Of a DNA stretch of 64,000 nt, positions 7,650 through 17,254 are shown one piece after another (positions within the stretch are counted from its first letter, which is position 1; each line of letters opens with the position of its first letter). The position numbers and the translations under genes were made by a program. A model generated the notes under the pieces. It ran no database searches, was not told where the DNA came from, and saw nothing but the letters and a program-made list of their open reading frames with translations. This DNA comes from a virus: positions 39,136-103,135 of the IMG/VR virus record IMGVR_UViG_3300032220_001630. One strand, 5' to 3'.

Positions 7650-8356
7650 TTATTATTAAAATTTTTAAGTATAAGCTCTATAGATTTTTCTTTTCCTATT
7701 TCGGTTCCTGTTTCTAGATCGACACCTTTAGCAACATCCGCAATAATAACACAATCAAATTTATCTGAGAAATCTTTTATATTGGTCTTCAAAAATCTTC
7801 TTATTTTAATAATCTCAGTGGTTGTTTCGCATTTAGGATCTAACATTTCTGTCATAAGAAGTGCTACTTTTTCATCATCCCCTATCTTAACAACAGAAAA
7901 GAACCAGCTAAATACTTTCATATATTCCTCTTCGGTTTTTCTTACTACCAAAAATCCCTGATCCCAAAGATTGTATCTGGTACAATAGCTTTCAACATCA
8001 ACTAGTGAATTATATTTAAAAGACACCTCTTTATTCTCCTCCATAAATTTATCTATGGTTTCTATGGAGTTTTTAACTATCGTCTCTATTTCGCCGATCA
8101 GATCTAAGTTTTTATCTAGTAAGTTGTAGAAAATATTTTTATCTACGTCGGTCATATTTGCAAGGGTCCTTTGACTAAACTCTGTTTTTTTATCAAAACT
8201 CTCAAGATCTCTCTTAAGTATTAATACCTCTTTAAAGTGTTTCTCAAATCCCTTTTTATTAAAATTATTTTTTGCCTTCGTTAGTAAATCCATCAAAACA
8301 TAATATTTATGCTCTACATCTATAGGGGATTCGAGAAACCAATATGGCTTTATCAT
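7646..8356 (-). CDS. Unknown 236-residue helical protein
   Basis: The protein is Lys/Glu-rich and probably mostly helical in its first 130 residues (AKNNFNKKGFEKHFKEVLILKRDLE, shortened here as a description of one helix). The second half is alpha/beta and contains DKFDCVIIADVAKGVDLETG. No catalytic motif is recognised. It is a single minus-strand gene whose stop overlaps the convergent plus-strand gene by four bases. A CTATATATAAGTT element lies about 26 bases upstream of its start. Confidence 0.4.
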   Translation of the reverse strand: MIKPYWFLESPIDVEHKYYVLMDLLTKAKNNFNKKGFEKHFKEVLILKRDLESFDKKTEFSQRTLANMTDVDKNIFYNLLDKNLDLIGEIETIVKNSIETIDKFMEENKEVSFKYNSLVDVESYCTRYNLWDQGFLVVRKTEEEYMKVFSWFFSVVKIGDDEKVALLMTEMLDPKCETTTEIIKIRRFLKTNIKDFSDKFDCVIIADVAKGVDLETGTEIGKEKSIELILKNFNNN

Positions 8357-8517
8357 TATCTTGTATTATTCTGTATCTATAACTTATATATAGAACAAAA
8401 TGTTTTATTCCGGTTGTAGAAAAAAATTTTTCTATATGTGAAACTTATCTCCGAACAGGGACTAAAATTTTTACGTAGTAAATCCCGGACTATGAATCAT
8501 ATAATATAGTATTACTT
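8357..8517. promoter_or_regulatory. Divergent intergenic region before the glycan cluster
   Basis: The region separates a minus-strand gene from the glycan cluster. TTATATATAG at about 8384-8393 resembles the GATATATAG elements elsewhere and could act in either direction. A short inverted repeat (TAGAAAAA/TTTTTCTA, 8417-8434) and a CATATAATATAGT stretch just before the ATG at 8518 are also present. This is the most likely site of the main promoter for the sugar genes. Confidence 0.4.
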
Positions 8518-9141
8518 ATGTGCCCCCAATTCTTAGTTATCGCTTACTATACTGAAAACACTTCCTACCAAGACTTAGCTGAAAAATTAAAAAATTCGCT
8601 TCAAAGGTTTGGTTTACCCCATTACATAGAACCTATCAAAGATCAAGGCTCATGGGAAAAGAATACACACTACAAAGCTTATTTTATTAAGAAATGTCTA
8701 AATGACAGAAATCTAGATCTTCTCTACGTAGATGTAGATGCAGTGTTTAAAGCGTATCCTAGCTTAATCGATGGCTTAGATTGTGACATTGCATACAGAA
8801 CCCAAGATTTTAGATGGAGAAAAGATGAGGCCTTATCTGGTACTATCTTTCTAAAGAACAATGACAAGGTAAAGAGGTTAGTTGATAGGTGGATAGAGAT
8901 TAACGAAAAGACTCCTGCTGAAAGAATGAAACCTGAGACCTGGGAGCAAAAAAATATGCAAACCGCACATAGAGAATTCTCCGATGTGGTTTATTATAAT
9001 CTACCACCAGAATATACTTTTATATTTGATCACTCAAGAACAATGTATCCTAAGGCTTCTCCTGTAATAGAGCATTACCAAGAATCTAGAAATGTACATC
9101 GAAATAATTTACAATCTCGAGGTATAATTAGAAAAAGATAG
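8518..9141 (+). CDS. Glycosyltransferase, nucleotide-diphospho-sugar transferase-like (GT-A)
   Basis: This 207-residue protein has the early beta-strand FLVIAYYT and the metal-binding DxD-type motif LLYVDVDAVF near residue 80. It continues with ALSGTIFLKNN, the usual 'acceptor-side' strand of this transferase group. It should move a sugar from a nucleotide donor; donor and acceptor are unknown. It resembles the downstream genes at 9871 and 10509 in overall plan, suggesting expansion by duplication. It opens the 19-kb glycan cluster and lies one base before the next gene. Confidence 0.65.
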   Translation: MCPQFLVIAYYTENTSYQDLAEKLKNSLQRFGLPHYIEPIKDQGSWEKNTHYKAYFIKKCLNDRNLDLLYVDVDAVFKAYPSLIDGLDCDIAYRTQDFRWRKDEALSGTIFLKNNDKVKRLVDRWIEINEKTPAERMKPETWEQKNMQTAHREFSDVVYYNLPPEYTFIFDHSRTMYPKASPVIEHYQESRNVHRNNLQSRGIIRKR

Positions 9142-9142
9142 A

Positions 9143-9874
9143 ATGCAATTAACCTATGCAGTAGTCAGCTCTAATTCCAACCCTGAGTACTTGGATTTTT
9201 GGCCATATGTGGCAAAAATGTGGCAGAGGATAGGATTAGAGCCTGTCCTTTTTTATATAGATAAAGAAGCTCCTAAGGAAAATGCGGCAGAATATGGTAG
9301 AGTTATCTTTCTAGAATCTATACCCGAATGGGACATAGCCCAACAGGCACAGTGTATTAGATTTTGGGCTGCAAAGGTTTTAGACAATCCTTTTATTATC
9401 TCAGATATTGATATGCTTCCTATTTCAAAGGATTATTACATAAATGAAGCATTGAAAATAGGACACAGAGGTATAATATCCTATAGTTCTGATATTATCA
9501 AATATAGATGGTATAGGACTAATCCTCAGTATCCTATGTGTTATCTTGCCGGAGATCCCTTATCATTCACACAGCTTCTGGATATGAATGATACTGATCA
9601 TAAAAGTTTTCTCAGAAGATTAATGAGAATGAATATCAGATTTGGTACTGATCAAAAATTCTTCTATAACCAATCCCTTCGAAAGCCTGATATTAAAATT
9701 AAGCATTTGGAGAGAGGATGGATAGAAGAAAAATATGCGGTTAAAAGACTTGATAAAGCTATCTGGCCAAAATCTGATTATAATCCAGAGGAATATATAG
9801 ACTGTCATTTACCTAGACCCTTATCATCAAATGCAGTCCTTTGTAAAAAATTATTTAGTAAGCTAGATTTATGA
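9143..9874 (+). CDS. Glycosyltransferase (paralogue of the 19972 gene)
   Basis: The 243-residue protein carries IISDIDMLPIS, a DxD motif, near residue 92, and FGTDQKFFYNQSL further on. Its N-terminus (AVVSSNSNPEYLDFWPYVAKMW) and C-terminus (CHLPRPLSSNAVLCKKLF) line up with those of the gene at 19972, so the two are paralogues about 10 kb apart. A GT-A sugar transferase role is inferred. It overlaps the next gene by four bases (ATGA). Confidence 0.65.
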   Translation: MQLTYAVVSSNSNPEYLDFWPYVAKMWQRIGLEPVLFYIDKEAPKENAAEYGRVIFLESIPEWDIAQQAQCIRFWAAKVLDNPFIISDIDMLPISKDYYINEALKIGHRGIISYSSDIIKYRWYRTNPQYPMCYLAGDPLSFTQLLDMNDTDHKSFLRRLMRMNIRFGTDQKFFYNQSLRKPDIKIKHLERGWIEEKYAVKRLDKAIWPKSDYNPEEYIDCHLPRPLSSNAVLCKKLFSKLDL

Positions 9875-10512
9875 CAAATCTCCCTATATTTATATCCTAT
9901 CATACTGGGGATTCTTATTATTCCTCCTGTGCAGAAAATCTTGTATCTAATATAAGATCTTTAGGCGGTGAGATAATAATGGAGAAAGTTACAGATACTG
10001 GATATTACTGGAAGAATACTTTAAAAAAGCCTGGGTTCATACTTTCTAAAATGGATGAACTAAAAAGAGATCTAATTTGGATAGATGCAGATACCAATAT
10101 TTTTGGATATACAGATTGTATGAAAAAATGGGAATCCGATATACTATTTGCATCCCATACCGGAGACATCCATGGTATAAAGGCATCTCCTATGGGTATA
10201 AAGTACAGTGAAAAAACACTGGGATTCTTTAAAAAATTTTCAGATTTGTGTAATCATAAAATAGAATCCAATGAATTGGATTTAGATCACGACGTTTTAA
10301 AGTATGAATTACTTCCTGATTACAAGGAGAAGATCAGTTTAGAAATTTTAGGTTGTGAAGGAGTACCATCGGATTACACAGACGGGAAATATATAAGAAA
10401 TGGAATTTCCAGAGGAATTAATAAAGGAAGAGAGGTTCATTCTGTCACTTTAAAAAATTCTACTAGAGATCTAAAATTTAGAATGCTATCTTTAAATGAC
10501 TTCACAATATGA
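9871..10512 (+). CDS. Glycosyltransferase, nucleotide-diphospho-sugar transferase-like
   Basis: LIWIDADTNIFG near residue 70 is the DxD-containing strand. IKASPMG and ELDLDHDVLKYELLPDY follow, and both recur in altered form in the next gene (VASPVYF, ELDHDALKHSILPHY). The two are therefore tandem paralogues. At 213 residues it is a single GT-A-like domain. It overlaps its neighbours by four bases on each side, which implies coupled translation. Confidence 0.6.
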   Translation: MTNLPIFISYHTGDSYYSSCAENLVSNIRSLGGEIIMEKVTDTGYYWKNTLKKPGFILSKMDELKRDLIWIDADTNIFGYTDCMKKWESDILFASHTGDIHGIKASPMGIKYSEKTLGFFKKFSDLCNHKIESNELDLDHDVLKYELLPDYKEKISLEILGCEGVPSDYTDGKYIRNGISRGINKGREVHSVTLKNSTRDLKFRMLSLNDFTI

Positions 10513-11324
10513 GCACATACAGAGTAACTAAAAGAGGTGACCTTAGAAGAAGAGTAATTAATAATTCACCACCTTTACAAAATTCAAACAAAAACGAAAT
10601 AGGAAAAGAAGAAAAAATGAACGAAGATTTATTTTATCCGATTAAAAATTCTAGGGAAAGAAAAATAATAGAAAGAAAGGAGAGATTGACAGGTAAAGAT
10701 GATATTGTAATATCTTTTATATCTGATCCCGTAGGATCAAATTTTTACAGCGAAAAATTTAGAACCTTATTAGATAAGGTGGATCAATTAGGACTTGATT
10801 ATATTTTCTGTAAATACGAAAGTGATAGGAATTATTACCAGAACTGCTGTTACAAGCCATATTTTATAAAGACACTTATCAAAGAAACTGGAAAAAACGT
10901 TATATGGGTCGATGGAGATACAATATTAAAGAATGGGTTTTCTTCATTAAACAGAAAGGATAAGGAATTTGATATGGGATTAGTATCATATACAGGATCG
11001 ATGGATTCTTTTGTAGCATCCCCTGTTTATTTCAAAAACACAGAGGTAAGCAATACTATTATAGATCATTGGGAAAACCATTGTACTTCTAGAATAGAAA
11101 ATGGAGAATGTGAGTTAGATCATGATGCTTTAAAGCATTCTATACTTCCACATTATAGAGATAGAGTTAGAATCAATCTCTGTGGGATCGAGCTCCATAA
11201 GGGAGAAAACGTAGAAAATGTAAATTCAGATGTTCCGTATAAAAGAGATATACTTATAAAAATGAGAAGCGTAAATATGAATAGAACATTTCCAGGAAAT
11301 ATAACAAACTATAATATAGTATGA
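10509..11324 (+). CDS. Glycosyltransferase, tandem paralogue of the preceding gene
   Basis: The 271-residue protein has a Lys/Arg-rich, probably disordered leader of about 60 residues. The transferase domain follows, with VIWVDGDTILKNG as the DxD strand and FVASPVYFKN and LDHDALKHSILPHY matching the gene upstream. The extra basic leader is absent from the paralogue. It is embedded in a chain of four-base overlaps. Confidence 0.6.
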   Translation: MSTYRVTKRGDLRRRVINNSPPLQNSNKNEIGKEEKMNEDLFYPIKNSRERKIIERKERLTGKDDIVISFISDPVGSNFYSEKFRTLLDKVDQLGLDYIFCKYESDRNYYQNCCYKPYFIKTLIKETGKNVIWVDGDTILKNGFSSLNRKDKEFDMGLVSYTGSMDSFVASPVYFKNTEVSNTIIDHWENHCTSRIENGECELDHDALKHSILPHYRDRVRINLCGIELHKGENVENVNSDVPYKRDILIKMRSVNMNRTFPGNITNYNIV

Positions 11325-12166
11325 ATAAATTAAAAACTAACTGGGCGCCTTTTCCTCACGAGTATTCGTCTTGTTCAAATTTTAAACCTGAGGACTTCGA
11401 ATGGTCAAGAACTGAGGGAATAGCTAATATAGTTATCGATAATCAGATAATGACTTACAATCCTCCTTTAAACGAGAAAAATTTTGGATGGTTCTGTGAG
11501 TCCAGTGAAATACTTCCATCTTTAAAATCCTATATTAGAAGTAATATGCCGGCTCTAAAGAGGAAGTTTAGAAATATATTTACCTCTGATCGTGAAATAA
11601 TCTCTTGGGATCCAAGCTTTTTTATATTTAACCCTCCAGGATCTAATTTACCATGGACACCTAAGAATAATTATAGGATTCCTGAAAAAACTAAAAAATG
11701 CTCAATGATCTGCAGTCCAAAAAGTATGACATCCGGACATAAATTGAGATTAGAAGTAGCAGAAAAATATAGTGCAAATTTTGATCTGTTTGGCGGAGCA
11801 TCAGGAAGCTCTCGAATAGGATCCGGATCTGGTCCTAATGGAGATTGGTGGAGATCTAAAGAAGAAGCATTAGCTCCATATATGTTTTCTTTAGTTTTTG
11901 AGAATGCTAAAATAGATAAGTATTATACTGAAAAAATAACAGATTGCTTTGCATTGGGGGTAATTCCTATATACTGGGGAACCGATAAGATCTCTGAAGA
12001 TTTCAATATGGGAGGTATTATTAAATGGGAAGATAATTTTGATTTTTCTATGCTTACGTTGGATCTTTACAACTCTAAAATGGAATATGTAAAAGATAAC
12101 ATGGAAAGAGTCAGAAATATGTTATCCGCAGATTCATTAATTTTCAATAAGATAAAAACTTTATGA
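11321..12166 (+). CDS. GT10 (alpha-1,3-fucosyltransferase)-like glycosyltransferase
   Basis: The C-terminal half matches the fucosyltransferase fold: KLRLEVAEKY, FDLFGGASG, then PYMFSLVFENAKIDKYYTEK and DCFALGVIPIYWG. This corresponds to the conserved GT10 block around the FxFENS and YxTEK donor-binding signatures. The N-terminal acceptor half is short. GDP-fucose is the expected donor, and gmd and fcl in the same cluster would supply it. The match is from memory of the family pattern, so another GT-B transferase remains possible. Confidence 0.7.
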   Translation: MNKLKTNWAPFPHEYSSCSNFKPEDFEWSRTEGIANIVIDNQIMTYNPPLNEKNFGWFCESSEILPSLKSYIRSNMPALKRKFRNIFTSDREIISWDPSFFIFNPPGSNLPWTPKNNYRIPEKTKKCSMICSPKSMTSGHKLRLEVAEKYSANFDLFGGASGSSRIGSGSGPNGDWWRSKEEALAPYMFSLVFENAKIDKYYTEKITDCFALGVIPIYWGTDKISEDFNMGGIIKWEDNFDFSMLTLDLYNSKMEYVKDNMERVRNMLSADSLIFNKIKTL

Positions 12167-12885
12167 GTAAAATAAACCTCGTAGCTGCATCCAGACAAAG
12201 ACCAGTAAGGATGTTCAATGTATTAAAAAAATGGCTGAGTAATTCTGCATCACCTTCTGATATAAAGGTAATTATATCTATAGACTCTAGCGATCCTACA
12301 ATTGATAAATATTTTGAATTAATAAATCCATTATCGCTGGAATACAATACAAATATATTGATAATTGTTAACCACAATACATGTACAGTTGAAGCAATAA
12401 ATTCTGTTAAGCCATATTTGGATGGGGATTTAGTTATAGTATTTTCTGATGACACAGATTGCTTTAAAAATTGGGATAAGGAATTGATAGATTTCTCGAC
12501 TAATCTTTCAGGTAAATATGTGATAAAGACCTCTGATGGAATAGGCAAAGACCTTATTACAATGCCAGTATTTTCTAAAGAATATTTAGATGGATTCACT
12601 TACATATACCATCCATCTTACAAGCATATGTTTTGTGATACAGAACTTACGTGTGTAGCTACCGTATTAGGGTGTGTGATTAATGGCGATCAATTTGAAT
12701 TTAAGCATTTACACTACTCCCAATTACATCATGATAAGGATTCTGTTGATGATAAAAATCAATCTACTTTTTATGACGGAATGGACATTTTTAAAGAAAG
12801 ACTTTCTAATAATTTCGATCTAGAACCTTCTGATTTTAAATGTGAAATGCCAAAAGAAATAATAGAATGGATATCTCAAAAATAA
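12163..12885 (+). CDS. Glycosyltransferase, GT2-like
   Basis: The 240-residue protein begins with a GT-A entry strand (INLVAASRQRPVRMFNVLKKW), then IIVNHNTCTVEAINSV and LVIVFSDDTDCF, where D-D-x-D sits in the expected metal-binding position near residue 88. His-rich C-terminal residues (FKHLHYSQLHHDKDS) may complete the site. The role is transfer of an unknown sugar. It overlaps the next gene by 19 bases. Confidence 0.6.
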   Translation: MSKINLVAASRQRPVRMFNVLKKWLSNSASPSDIKVIISIDSSDPTIDKYFELINPLSLEYNTNILIIVNHNTCTVEAINSVKPYLDGDLVIVFSDDTDCFKNWDKELIDFSTNLSGKYVIKTSDGIGKDLITMPVFSKEYLDGFTYIYHPSYKHMFCDTELTCVATVLGCVINGDQFEFKHLHYSQLHHDKDSVDDKNQSTFYDGMDIFKERLSNNFDLEPSDFKCEMPKEIIEWISQK

Positions 12886-13532
12886 ATCTTGATAGAGTAA
12901 CATTGGTGTGTATCGATGGGAGGGAAGAGGATTCTGAAAGAACCTCTAGATATAGAGATATATTTAGATACTCTATGAATCATATTGATTTTAAAAGAGT
13001 AATTTTTTTCAGCCACATAGATTACAAATTCGATGGGGTAGAAACTATTAATATATGGAAACTAGGAAGTACTGGTGAATATTCTAATTTTTGTATGAGA
13101 TTGCTAAATCCTTATATCAATACAGATTACTGTATGATTATGCAGGATGATGGATTTATATTAAATCCTGATCTATGGGATGATGAATTTTTATCTTATG
13201 ATTATATAGGAGCTCCCTGGCCTATAGGATTAGGATCTACTACAGAGGAAACACAGGTAGGAAATGGAGGATTTTGTATAAGAAGTAAAAAATTTCTAGA
13301 GTTTAGTTCTAAGCTTTTCCCTACAATGCAAAACGAGGATAAGTACATATTAGAAACTAACAGAAAAGCAGTTAATCAAGCGAATTTAAAAATAGCACCA
13401 GTCGAGTTAGCTAAAAGATTTTCTGTAGAAATTCCAATAGATGATCAGCATAGTATAAAGAATTGTTTTGGTTTTCATGCAAAACATCTATTGGAAGAAT
13501 CAATTGAATACATAAAAAATAAAAATAAATGA
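12867..13532 (+). CDS. DUF5672-like putative glycosyltransferase
   Basis: The signature is IMQDDGFILNPDLWDDEFL followed by YDYIGAPWP and VGNGGFCIRSKKFL, the core of the DUF5672 family found in sugar clusters. The acidic QDD probably binds metal. C-terminal FGFHAKHLLE is also typical. At 221 residues it is a compact, apparently complete domain. The activity of this family is inferred from fold and context rather than assay. Confidence 0.7.
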   Translation: MDISKINLDRVTLVCIDGREEDSERTSRYRDIFRYSMNHIDFKRVIFFSHIDYKFDGVETINIWKLGSTGEYSNFCMRLLNPYINTDYCMIMQDDGFILNPDLWDDEFLSYDYIGAPWPIGLGSTTEETQVGNGGFCIRSKKFLEFSSKLFPTMQNEDKYILETNRKAVNQANLKIAPVELAKRFSVEIPIDDQHSIKNCFGFHAKHLLEESIEYIKNKNK

Positions 13533-14110
13533 CTAAACAAATCAAAGCCTTTAACACGGATTACAAACTAGCAGAAAGATTTATTGCTTTTAAGAAAAAG
13601 TACAAAATAAAAACTGCAATAGAAACCGGAACATACCATGGAGACACCACATCCTGGCTAGCAGAAAATTTCGATACTGTATATACTGTCGAATACGATA
13701 AAAGATATCTAGACGTGGCTCAGGATCAAATATCCAAGTATACCAATATAAGAAGTTATTTAGGTAGCAGCACGGATTATCTTGGAAAATTCCTTGATGA
13801 ATCAAAGGATAATAATGTTATAGTTTTCCTAGATGCACATTGGTATGCTAATCCAGTATTACAAGAACTGGACAGGATTAGAGAGTCTGGAACAAAACCT
13901 GTTCTTGCTATACACGATTTCAAAGTTCCAGAAAGACCAGATCTTGGTTATGATGAATATCCTAATCAGGGTATAGTCTATGAATGGAATTGGATAAAGG
14001 AAAAAATAGATGCCATTTATGGAATCGATCAGTATGACATAGAATACAATACATACTCTGAACAAAATATGAGAGGCTGTATATTCATATTACCAAAAAA
14101 TAAATTATGA
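13529..14110 (+). CDS. SAM-dependent methyltransferase-like protein
   Basis: TAIETGTYHGDTTSWLAENF near residue 30 is a class I methyltransferase motif I, E-T-G-T-x-x-G-x-T-T. VYTVEYDKRYLDVA (acidic residue after beta-2) and VIVFLDAHWYANP (motif IV region, D-A-H-W) follow. Methylation of a sugar or of another small molecule in the glycan pathway is likely. It overlaps both neighbours by four bases. Confidence 0.65.
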   Translation: MTKQIKAFNTDYKLAERFIAFKKKYKIKTAIETGTYHGDTTSWLAENFDTVYTVEYDKRYLDVAQDQISKYTNIRSYLGSSTDYLGKFLDESKDNNVIVFLDAHWYANPVLQELDRIRESGTKPVLAIHDFKVPERPDLGYDEYPNQGIVYEWNWIKEKIDAIYGIDQYDIEYNTYSEQNMRGCIFILPKNKL

Positions 14111-14796
14111 TAAAATTAAACGACTATAGAAAGAGTGTCTACTCTCAAACAGGTGAAGACGGAATACTAGAAAAACTTTTCCAAACTCTAGATATAAAAC
14201 AAGGCCAATTTTGTGAATTTGGTGCATCTGATGGTATGTCATATTGTAATACCCGAAAATTGAGAGAGGAAGGATGGGGAGGAGTTTTAATCGAAGGTGA
14301 TCCATTATATGCAGAGGGAATAAAAGAAAACCTTAAGGACTATAAAAATATTGAGATCCTAGATAGCTTTATTAGCTGTGAACCAGGAAGTACATTGGAT
14401 GAGATTCTAAAACCTACGAAATTAAAAAAAGACTTTGATTTTATTTCAATAGATATAGACGGGAACGATCTTTGGGTCTGGGAATCTTTAAAAAATTATT
14501 CTCCTAAGGTAATAATGGTAGAATATAATTCTAATTATCCTTCTACTGATAGCTTGTCTATAAAATATGATAAGGATCATAGACATCAGTTAGATGCTTA
14601 TTATAGCGCCACAGCTGGTGCATATAAGAAATTAGCTGATAAGAAGGGATATAAATTAGTAGGATTTACTGAGGGATTAAACCTAGTATTTTGTAAGAAT
14701 GAATTAGCTTCCAATTTTTACGAATATAAACTAGAGGAAATACCAGTAATGAGAGTGTGGCCTATAAAAGAAGGGAGAGAGCTTTTAATATATTAA
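14107..14796 (+). CDS. FkbM-family-like methyltransferase
   Basis: The N-terminus carries YSQTGEDGILEKLF, a phrase common in this methyltransferase group. QFCEFGASDGMSYCNT follows as motif I, VLIEGDP as the acidic strand and FDFISIDIDGNDLWVWESL as motif IV. One of three FkbM-like genes in the cluster (with 17928 and 20802). It probably O-methylates sugars, the known role of several FkbM relatives. Confidence 0.7.
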   Translation: MIKLNDYRKSVYSQTGEDGILEKLFQTLDIKQGQFCEFGASDGMSYCNTRKLREEGWGGVLIEGDPLYAEGIKENLKDYKNIEILDSFISCEPGSTLDEILKPTKLKKDFDFISIDIDGNDLWVWESLKNYSPKVIMVEYNSNYPSTDSLSIKYDKDHRHQLDAYYSATAGAYKKLADKKGYKLVGFTEGLNLVFCKNELASNFYEYKLEEIPVMRVWPIKEGRELLIY

Positions 14797-14797
14797 A

Positions 14798-15469
14798 ATG
14801 AAAATAATATCTTTCTCACTTTGGGGAGAACACGAGAGATACTTTATAGGTGCTTTTAGAAATTGCGAGTTAGCTTTACAGTGGTATCCGGATTGGACAT
14901 GCTTTTTTTATGTAAGATCTGATTCTAGTATAAAGCATATGGATAAATTGAGAGCTTATCCGAATGCTAGAGTTATTGAAATAGAATCACCCGATGAAAA
15001 AAGAGGACTTTTCTGGAGGTTTATTCCTGCTTTTGATAAATCGATAGATGTTACAATTGTAAGAGATTGCGATTCACGTCTCTCTGAGAGAGAATTATTA
15101 GCGGTTAATCAATGGCTCGAAAGTGACAAGGCATTTCACATAATGAGAGATCATCCTTATCATAGTACCGAAATACTTGGCGGTATGTGGGGAGTTAAGA
15201 ATAAAATGATAGATCTAGGAGATCCTCTTAATCTTGAAATCATTAGTTCTTACAAAGATGAATACCAAGAGGACCAAAGATATCTTAGAGAAAAGATATG
15301 GCCAAGAGTCAAGGATAATTGCATGATACATGACGAATTTTTCGGTGGATTAAAATTTCCTAAGGAAAGGTATGATTTTGACGATTTTGTTGGTCAGCAA
15401 TATAACGATAATGATCAGCCGGTAAAGGAAAATTCAGATATTCTTAAAAAATACTTGCAAGGATCATGA
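14798..15469 (+). CDS. Glycosyltransferase-like protein with DCDSR motif
   Basis: The protein begins KIISFSLWGEHERYFIGAFRN, typical of a small sugar-transferase group. VTIVRDCDSRLSERE near residue 88 gives the D-x-D. HIMRDHPYHSTEILGGMWG forms the next conserved block. The length (223 residues) fits one GT-A-like domain. The acceptor is unknown. The gene lies one base after the previous stop and overlaps the next by four. Confidence 0.65.
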   Translation: MKIISFSLWGEHERYFIGAFRNCELALQWYPDWTCFFYVRSDSSIKHMDKLRAYPNARVIEIESPDEKRGLFWRFIPAFDKSIDVTIVRDCDSRLSERELLAVNQWLESDKAFHIMRDHPYHSTEILGGMWGVKNKMIDLGDPLNLEIISSYKDEYQEDQRYLREKIWPRVKDNCMIHDEFFGGLKFPKERYDFDDFVGQQYNDNDQPVKENSDILKKYLQGS

Positions 15470-16302
15470 GGATTATTATTATACAAGAAGCAGGAAGGCA
15501 TGACGAGAATAGAAATTTTAGAGAGTGCTTAAGCTTACAGAGAGCATTTCTATATAACGGTCATCAGTGCGACGTTTGGGGATTGGGTCATTCCAATTAT
15601 AGTCAAATCCCAGATTGGGATTCCTATGATCTTATAATGAATATAGAAAATTACGATTCTGTCGGATGGGTTCCTAATCTATCTTCATTTAATAAACCCA
15701 TAAAATTACTTTGGAGTATAGATGCTCACTGTAGGGGAGAAGAGATATACGAAAATACCTTTTCTTCTGGAAGATATAATTTCTTGCTTCACTCCACTAA
15801 AGATTTTGTCAAAAATAATTATCATATATGGTTTCCTAATTGTTTTGATGACGACCTAGTTAAAAATATGCAGGTTGATAAAAAACATTTCATAGGGTTT
15901 TGTGGTAATTATGTTAACAGAAAAGATCTTATAGATACAATTACTTCCGAATTCGGTATGAAGCAGGACATATTTGTAATAGGAGAATCTATGGTTAAAT
16001 CTATCAATGAATATAGAATACACTTTAACAAGAACATGTTAAACGATATAAACTATAGAAACTTCGAAACAATAGGTACAGGTACAGTTCTACTCACGAG
16101 CAATAATCCAAATTATGAAAGTCTTGGGTTTATCGATGGTGAAAATTGTTTAATATATAATGATATTGGGGACATTAGAAGAATATTGATGGAGGTAAAA
16201 CAAAATCCTGATATTTTGGAAAAAATAGGGGATTCCGGATATGGACTTTCTAAAAATCATACCTATAAAGTAAGGGTTAATGATTTATTGAAAAAAATTT
16301 AG
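15466..16302 (+). CDS. Glycosyltransferase, CgeB/GT-B-like
   Basis: The first half has a Rossmann-type strand with an EAG motif, then LLWSIDAHCRG. The second half contains IGFCGNYVNRKDLIDTI and YRNFETIGTGTVLLTSNNP followed by FIDGENCLIYNDIGDI. This is the usual C-terminal donor domain of CgeB-like GT-B enzymes. At 278 residues it is compact. It would transfer an unknown nucleotide sugar in the cytoplasm. Confidence 0.65.
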   Translation: MRIIIIQEAGRHDENRNFRECLSLQRAFLYNGHQCDVWGLGHSNYSQIPDWDSYDLIMNIENYDSVGWVPNLSSFNKPIKLLWSIDAHCRGEEIYENTFSSGRYNFLLHSTKDFVKNNYHIWFPNCFDDDLVKNMQVDKKHFIGFCGNYVNRKDLIDTITSEFGMKQDIFVIGESMVKSINEYRIHFNKNMLNDINYRNFETIGTGTVLLTSNNPNYESLGFIDGENCLIYNDIGDIRRILMEVKQNPDILEKIGDSGYGLSKNHTYKVRVNDLLKKI

Positions 16303-16303
16303 C

Positions 16304-17254
16304 ATGAGAGTTTTAATTACAGGCGGAGCAGGATTTATCGGATCTAATATAGCTAATCAACTTGCTAAAGATGATATTATTAAAGATGTGATTGTTCTTG
16401 ATAATTTATCTAATGGAAGTGTTTCCAATTTAATAGATTCTCCAAAGATAAATTTTATAGAAGGAGATATCTGCGATTACAAATTAGTTTCCGATATATG
16501 TAAAAATGTTGATATTATATCGCACCAAGCTGCATGGGGATCTGTCCCTAAGTCTATAATAGATCCTATAAATTTTATTTATAACAATGTTTATGGATTT
16601 ACCTGTATATTACAAGCTGCAAGGGATAATCAGGTAAAAAAAATTATTTATGCTACTTCTTCTTCTGTATATGGAGATAATGAACTTTATAAGAAGAATG
16701 AAAAAATTATAGGAAATCCTCTTTCCCCTTATGCTTTGAGCAAAAGGTTCGATGAGATGCTAGCTGATAATTTTAACCGTTTGTATGGTATTAATTTTTA
16801 TGGACTAAGATATTTCAATGTCTTTGGAGAAAATCAAAGGTTTGATTCGGAATATTCTGCGGTTATCCCTAAATTTATAGATGCTATCATAAAAAAAGAA
16901 CAGCCCGTAATATATGGTGACGGGGAGCAAAGAAGAGATTTTACATATATTAAAAATGTCGTAGATTTTAATGTAGACCTAATAAAAAAGGAGGTCGCTA
17001 AAGGATCACATATTTATAATGTTGGGGCGGGAAAAAGTACATCTGTTAATGAGATATTTAGCATGATAAGAAATAAATTGAAATCCGATATAAATCCTAG
17101 ATATACTGATAGGAGAAATGGCGATATATTGAATTCTTTAGCTGATATAGATGCTTCTGTTAATATAGGATATATCCCTAAGATTGATGTTGAAGAAGGT
17201 ATAGAGAAGACCATAGAATGGTTTAAAAATAAAAATAAAAATGCAGGATATTAA
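16304..17254 (+). CDS. NAD-dependent sugar epimerase/dehydratase (extended SDR)
   Basis: TGGAGFIGSN at residues 6-15 is the NAD-binding glycine motif. ATSSSVYGDN supplies the catalytic Ser/Thr, and SPYALSK the Y-x-x-x-K pair. YGLRYFNVFG and DFTYIKNVV are typical of UDP-hexose 4-epimerases (GalE/WbpP group). At 316 residues it is full length. It likely makes a donor such as UDP-Gal(NAc) for the cluster; the exact substrate is not readable. Confidence 0.85.
   Translation: MRVLITGGAGFIGSNIANQLAKDDIIKDVIVLDNLSNGSVSNLIDSPKINFIEGDICDYKLVSDICKNVDIISHQAAWGSVPKSIIDPINFIYNNVYGFTCILQAARDNQVKKIIYATSSSVYGDNELYKKNEKIIGNPLSPYALSKRFDEMLADNFNRLYGINFYGLRYFNVFGENQRFDSEYSAVIPKFIDAIIKKEQPVIYGDGEQRRDFTYIKNVVDFNVDLIKKEVAKGSHIYNVGAGKSTSVNEIFSMIRNKLKSDINPRYTDRRNGDILNSLADIDASVNIGYIPKIDVEEGIEKTIEWFKNKNKNAGY

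Noticed and set aside
8400-8441. Possible 13-residue leader peptide upstream of the glycan cluster
   Set aside because: It is too short to support, and the AT-rich region makes chance ORFs common.
12144-12599. 151-residue minus-strand ORF over the 12163 glycosyltransferase
   Set aside because: It is fully covered by a plus-strand gene with clear transferase motifs and coupled overlaps.
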